Positions 4,034 through 6,035 of a DNA stretch of 6,035 bases are shown here, piece after piece. The stretch lies in NCBI GenBank assembly GCA_045594705.1, contig JAZNZB010000101.1, forward strand, positions 1-6,035. The letters run 5' to 3'. The notes under the pieces were generated by a model. It had not been told where the DNA came from. It did not search any database and saw nothing but the letters and a program-made list of their open reading frames with translations. Origin of the DNA: SVQP01 sp045594705. GTDB taxonomy: Bacteria > Bacillota > Clostridia > Oscillospirales > CAG-272. Both the position numbers and the translations under genes were made by a program. Position 1 is the stretch's first letter. The number at the start of each line of letters is the position of its first letter.

Positions 4034-5902
4034 TTAATCCTTCCCGCTGACCACTCTGCCGTCGGGATAGGTGATGGTAAACTCGCCGGAATCGAAATCG
4101 GCGACCACGACCGTGCCGTCCGAGAAGGTGCTGCGGCGCTTGCGGGTGGTCTCGTCCAGAATCTCGTGCTTAACAAGGTCACACAGTGCAACCTTTTGGT
4201 GCAGCTCCAGCGCGATCTTGCCGTACTCGACCTCGTCCTCGTCCATATCCACAAAATAATATACGGTATCACCGCACAGAAGTGCCCACAGGAAGGGCTG
4301 GTCGGTGCAGGCAATGCCCCACGCGCCTTTGCGGTGCATGCCGTCCCACGGAATGACCAGGCAATCGTGGAATACCAGATTGAACAGCGGGATCGGTACG
4401 CCCACGTTGACCTTATCGGGCGCGTCAAAGCTTGTGCAATGGAAGGGCGCGTGATGGCACAGCGCCATGGAATCGATGATGCAATCCAAGGCCTCCTCGG
4501 AGGACGGGATGATGCCGCGCTCGGTCAGCAGGTCAAGGCAATGGCGTCTGTTCTGTGCACAGCCCTCGCGTGTGACGGGATGCTCGGGATTGAAGCACTC
4601 GTCCAGCTCAACCACCGAGAATACGTCCAGATACGAGCCCTCGATCCTGATGCCCAGCCGCTCAAACTCGTCGTAATTGCGGCGCACGTAGTCGGGTGCG
4701 AGCGCAGAGCAAAGGAAGGTGTGCGCGCCACCGTACCAATAATCACTCAAAAAATGGCTGCCATCAAAGTACTGCACGGCATTGTCCAAGGTAAATCCGG
4801 GAGAATCGTAATAATAGTCGCGGTACTGGTCGTGAATGCCGAATTTATAGCCAAGCTCACGGCAAGCGTCGCTGAGCTGCTTCATCCCTTGGGTACCGCC
4901 CGACTCCTCGTGCACCGGGAAGGGACTGGGATGCAGGTTGTCGTATCCGTGATGCCCCCAACCGTCAAGGTGCAGATATGCCCTCTCGACGCCCATAGAT
5001 CTGAGTCTGCGCAGCTTTTGCTCGGTGGTAGCAAACGGGATGCACCAATCGTTATGCTCGGGGTGATCGGGGTCGTAATAGTGCGTGCCCTCCTTGATAT
5101 GCACGGCCGCAATCGTATGCACGATGGGCGTGCCGATCAGGTATGCCACGTTGGGGTTTTTGGCGATCTTTTCCTTGAGCGTGACCAGCTTGCCTCGCTC
5201 TGCGCGGTATGCGCGGTAGATCTTGGCAATGGTATTGAAATCGCCGTTTGCAAAAAAGTCGAAAATCATCCCGCGCTTATAGGACATGGTGCCCAGCGAA
5301 GGAACGAAGAAGGGCTGTACCTCCTCGCCCACAAGCGCATAGCGCGCGTCAAAGGGCGTATCGTAAATGGCGGCATAGCCGCAGCCATTATGCACCTGAC
5401 CGTACAGCGGCATATAGCCGTCGCGCTCATAAATAAAGCCGTTGACGATTTGGATGGGATGCCCTGCAGGCACAAGCGTGCCCTGCATGCGCGGCAGGAT
5501 TGTATATCCCTCGCCCTCGTTCGCCTCAAATTTCATGCGGGGCGGATATTCCAACGCGGCAATTTGTCCGCGACTGTCACCAACCACCCACGCCTGCACG
5601 CGCAACTGCCCCGAAGAGGACTCCCATGCCACGTAGGTCTCCAGCGAGAAGGGATATTCCCTGCCCGAGGCGTCGCAAAGCCCTGTGTAGGTGGCGCGAA
5701 CACCGTCCATGATGCCGTTTTGATACGTGCGGCTCTCGCATTTGGCACTTCTCAGCATAATCTCCGAGCCGTCGCCCATGCGAATCTTGCCCGCGTCCGC
5801 CCACGACCAGGTCACGTCACTGCCCGCCACGTGCACGCAAAGCGCGAGCTTTTCGGGCTCGTATTCCATTCTGAGCTTGTCGTTTTGAATGATGTATTGC
5901 AT
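4034..5902 (-). CDS. Cytoplasmic glycoside hydrolase-like protein (DUF5696; GH101/GH129-like)
   Basis: This 622-residue protein resembles the DUF5696 group, related to GH129 and GH101 enzymes that release alpha-linked N-acetylgalactosamine from mucin-type O-glycans. Residues 1-240 look like an all-beta N-terminal domain. About 250-480 carry the barrel signatures HLDGWGHHGYDNLHP (311-325), GIHDQYRDYYYD (355-366) and EGSYLDVFSVV (421-431), and 540-622 form a small C-terminal beta domain. Candidate catalytic residues are D426 (nucleophile, in YLDVF) and E469 or E470 (acid/base, in SSEE); these assignments are inference. There is no signal peptide or anchor, so it acts inside the cell, like Bifidobacterium GH129 and unlike the secreted GH101 enzymes, implying imported substrate. 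The ATG at 5902 is preceded by an ideal AAAGGAGGG (5907-5915). It has its own promoter and terminator, and no transporter or sugar kinase is adjacent. The family is likely, the exact substrate open. Confidence 0.8.
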   Translation of the reverse strand: MQYIIQNDKLRMEYEPEKLALCVHVAGSDVTWSWADAGKIRMGDGSEIMLRSAKCESRTYQNGIMDGVRATYTGLCDASGREYPFSLETYVAWESSSGQLRVQAWVVGDSRGQIAALEYPPRMKFEANEGEGYTILPRMQGTLVPAGHPIQIVNGFIYERDGYMPLYGQVHNGCGYAAIYDTPFDARYALVGEEVQPFFVPSLGTMSYKRGMIFDFFANGDFNTIAKIYRAYRAERGKLVTLKEKIAKNPNVAYLIGTPIVHTIAAVHIKEGTHYYDPDHPEHNDWCIPFATTEQKLRRLRSMGVERAYLHLDGWGHHGYDNLHPSPFPVHEESGGTQGMKQLSDACRELGYKFGIHDQYRDYYYDSPGFTLDNAVQYFDGSHFLSDYWYGGAHTFLCSALAPDYVRRNYDEFERLGIRIEGSYLDVFSVVELDECFNPEHPVTREGCAQNRRHCLDLLTERGIIPSSEEALDCIIDSMALCHHAPFHCTSFDAPDKVNVGVPIPLFNLVFHDCLVIPWDGMHRKGAWGIACTDQPFLWALLCGDTVYYFVDMDEDEVEYGKIALELHQKVALCDLVKHEILDETTRKRRSTFSDGTVVVADFDSGEFTITYPDGRVVSGKD

Positions 5903-5931
5903 ATTGCCCTCCTTTAGAGTATTCTGAGTTC

Positions 5932-5960
5932 ATTATAACATACGCAGGTTTTGCGCGCAA
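5932..5960 (-). promoter_or_regulatory. Sigma-A promoter of the hydrolase gene
   Basis: On the minus strand: TTGCGC (5960-5955), a 17-bp spacer and a perfect TATAAT (5937-5932) with TG before it (extended -10). The -35 matches consensus only at TTG, so this is weaker than the other promoters and may need help from an activator (inference). The leader is short, about 25 nt, and consists mostly of the ribosome binding site. Confidence 0.78.
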
Positions 5961-5972
5961 GGGGGAGAGAAC

Positions 5973-6003
5973 AAAAAACGGGCCCCACTTTTTGTCGGGG
6001 CCG
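5973..6003 (-). terminator. Terminator of a minus-strand gene lying right of the window
   Basis: GGCCCC (5981-5986) pairs with GGGGCC (5997-6002), extendable by one pair across a bulge. On the minus strand the stem is followed by CGTTTTTT, a strong U-tract. It separates the hydrolase promoter from the upstream gene. Confidence 0.8.
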
Positions 6004-6015
6004 TCCCCTTTCATT

Positions 6016-6035
6016 TCAAACCCCCAACATCTTCT
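6016..6035 (-). CDS. Possible C-terminal tail of an upstream minus-strand gene (partial)
   Basis: Reading the minus strand from the window edge, one frame gives K-M-L-G-V and then TGA (6018-6016), 13 bases before the terminator at 5973-6003. The distance is right for the end of the gene that terminator serves. Six codons are too few to identify anything, and other frames cannot be excluded. Confidence 0.2.

Noticed and set aside
4166..5917. 583-aa open frame on the plus strand
   Set aside because: It is antisense to the hydrolase gene, has no family motifs or ribosome binding site, and its openness follows from GC-rich codon bias on the other strand.
5817..6014. 65-aa minus-strand frame before the hydrolase
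   Set aside because: It spans a terminator and the hydrolase promoter, overlaps the real gene start and has no ribosome binding site.

Overview
The window looks like a chromosomal fragment from a Gram-positive anaerobe of the class Clostridia, most likely a gut Oscillospiraceae/Ruminococcaceae-type organism. The signs are consensus sigma-A promoters with extended -10 boxes, strong GGAGG-type ribosome binding sites, GC-rich genes separated by AT-rich control regions, many small palindromic intergenic repeats, and a protein related to mucin-type O-glycan hydrolases. The species cannot be named from the sequence.

Layout. 1-320: no gene; a GC-rich hairpin repeat (27-98), a terminator for a gene outside the window (196-218) and a perfect promoter (221-249). 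321-1551: a two-gene thioredoxin operon, trxA then trxB, one base apart and closed by a terminator. 1597-1979: no gene; two near-identical copies of the same hairpin repeat family in inverted orientation. 1980-2807: a second perfect promoter, a structured leader of about 105 nt, and a PnuC-type vitamin/nucleoside transporter gene. 2808-3020: a short element shared with the 3' side of the last gene, a compact palindromic element and a bidirectional terminator. 3021-3683 (minus): an AT-rich DinB/YfiT-like gene unlike its neighbours in composition. 3684-4033: its leader and promoter, then an array of 9-bp units in two opposed orientations separated by tiny hairpins, then the terminator of the next gene. 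4034-5902 (minus): a 622-aa cytoplasmic glycoside hydrolase-like protein (DUF5696, GH101/GH129-like). 5903-6035: its promoter and the terminator of a further minus-strand gene lying mostly outside the window.

The genes do not form one pathway. TrxA and TrxB form a complete NADPH-dependent disulfide reduction pair. PnuC probably imports nicotinamide riboside or a related vitamin. The hydrolase probably trims imported alpha-linked GalNAc-type sugars. The DinB-like gene appears to be an acquired single-gene insert. The most unusual material is non-coding: the opposed 9-mer/hairpin array at 3812-3987, the three-copy hairpin repeat whose stems are kept while bases change, and the pnuC leader. I see no clear defence system, CRISPR array, tRNA or rRNA.
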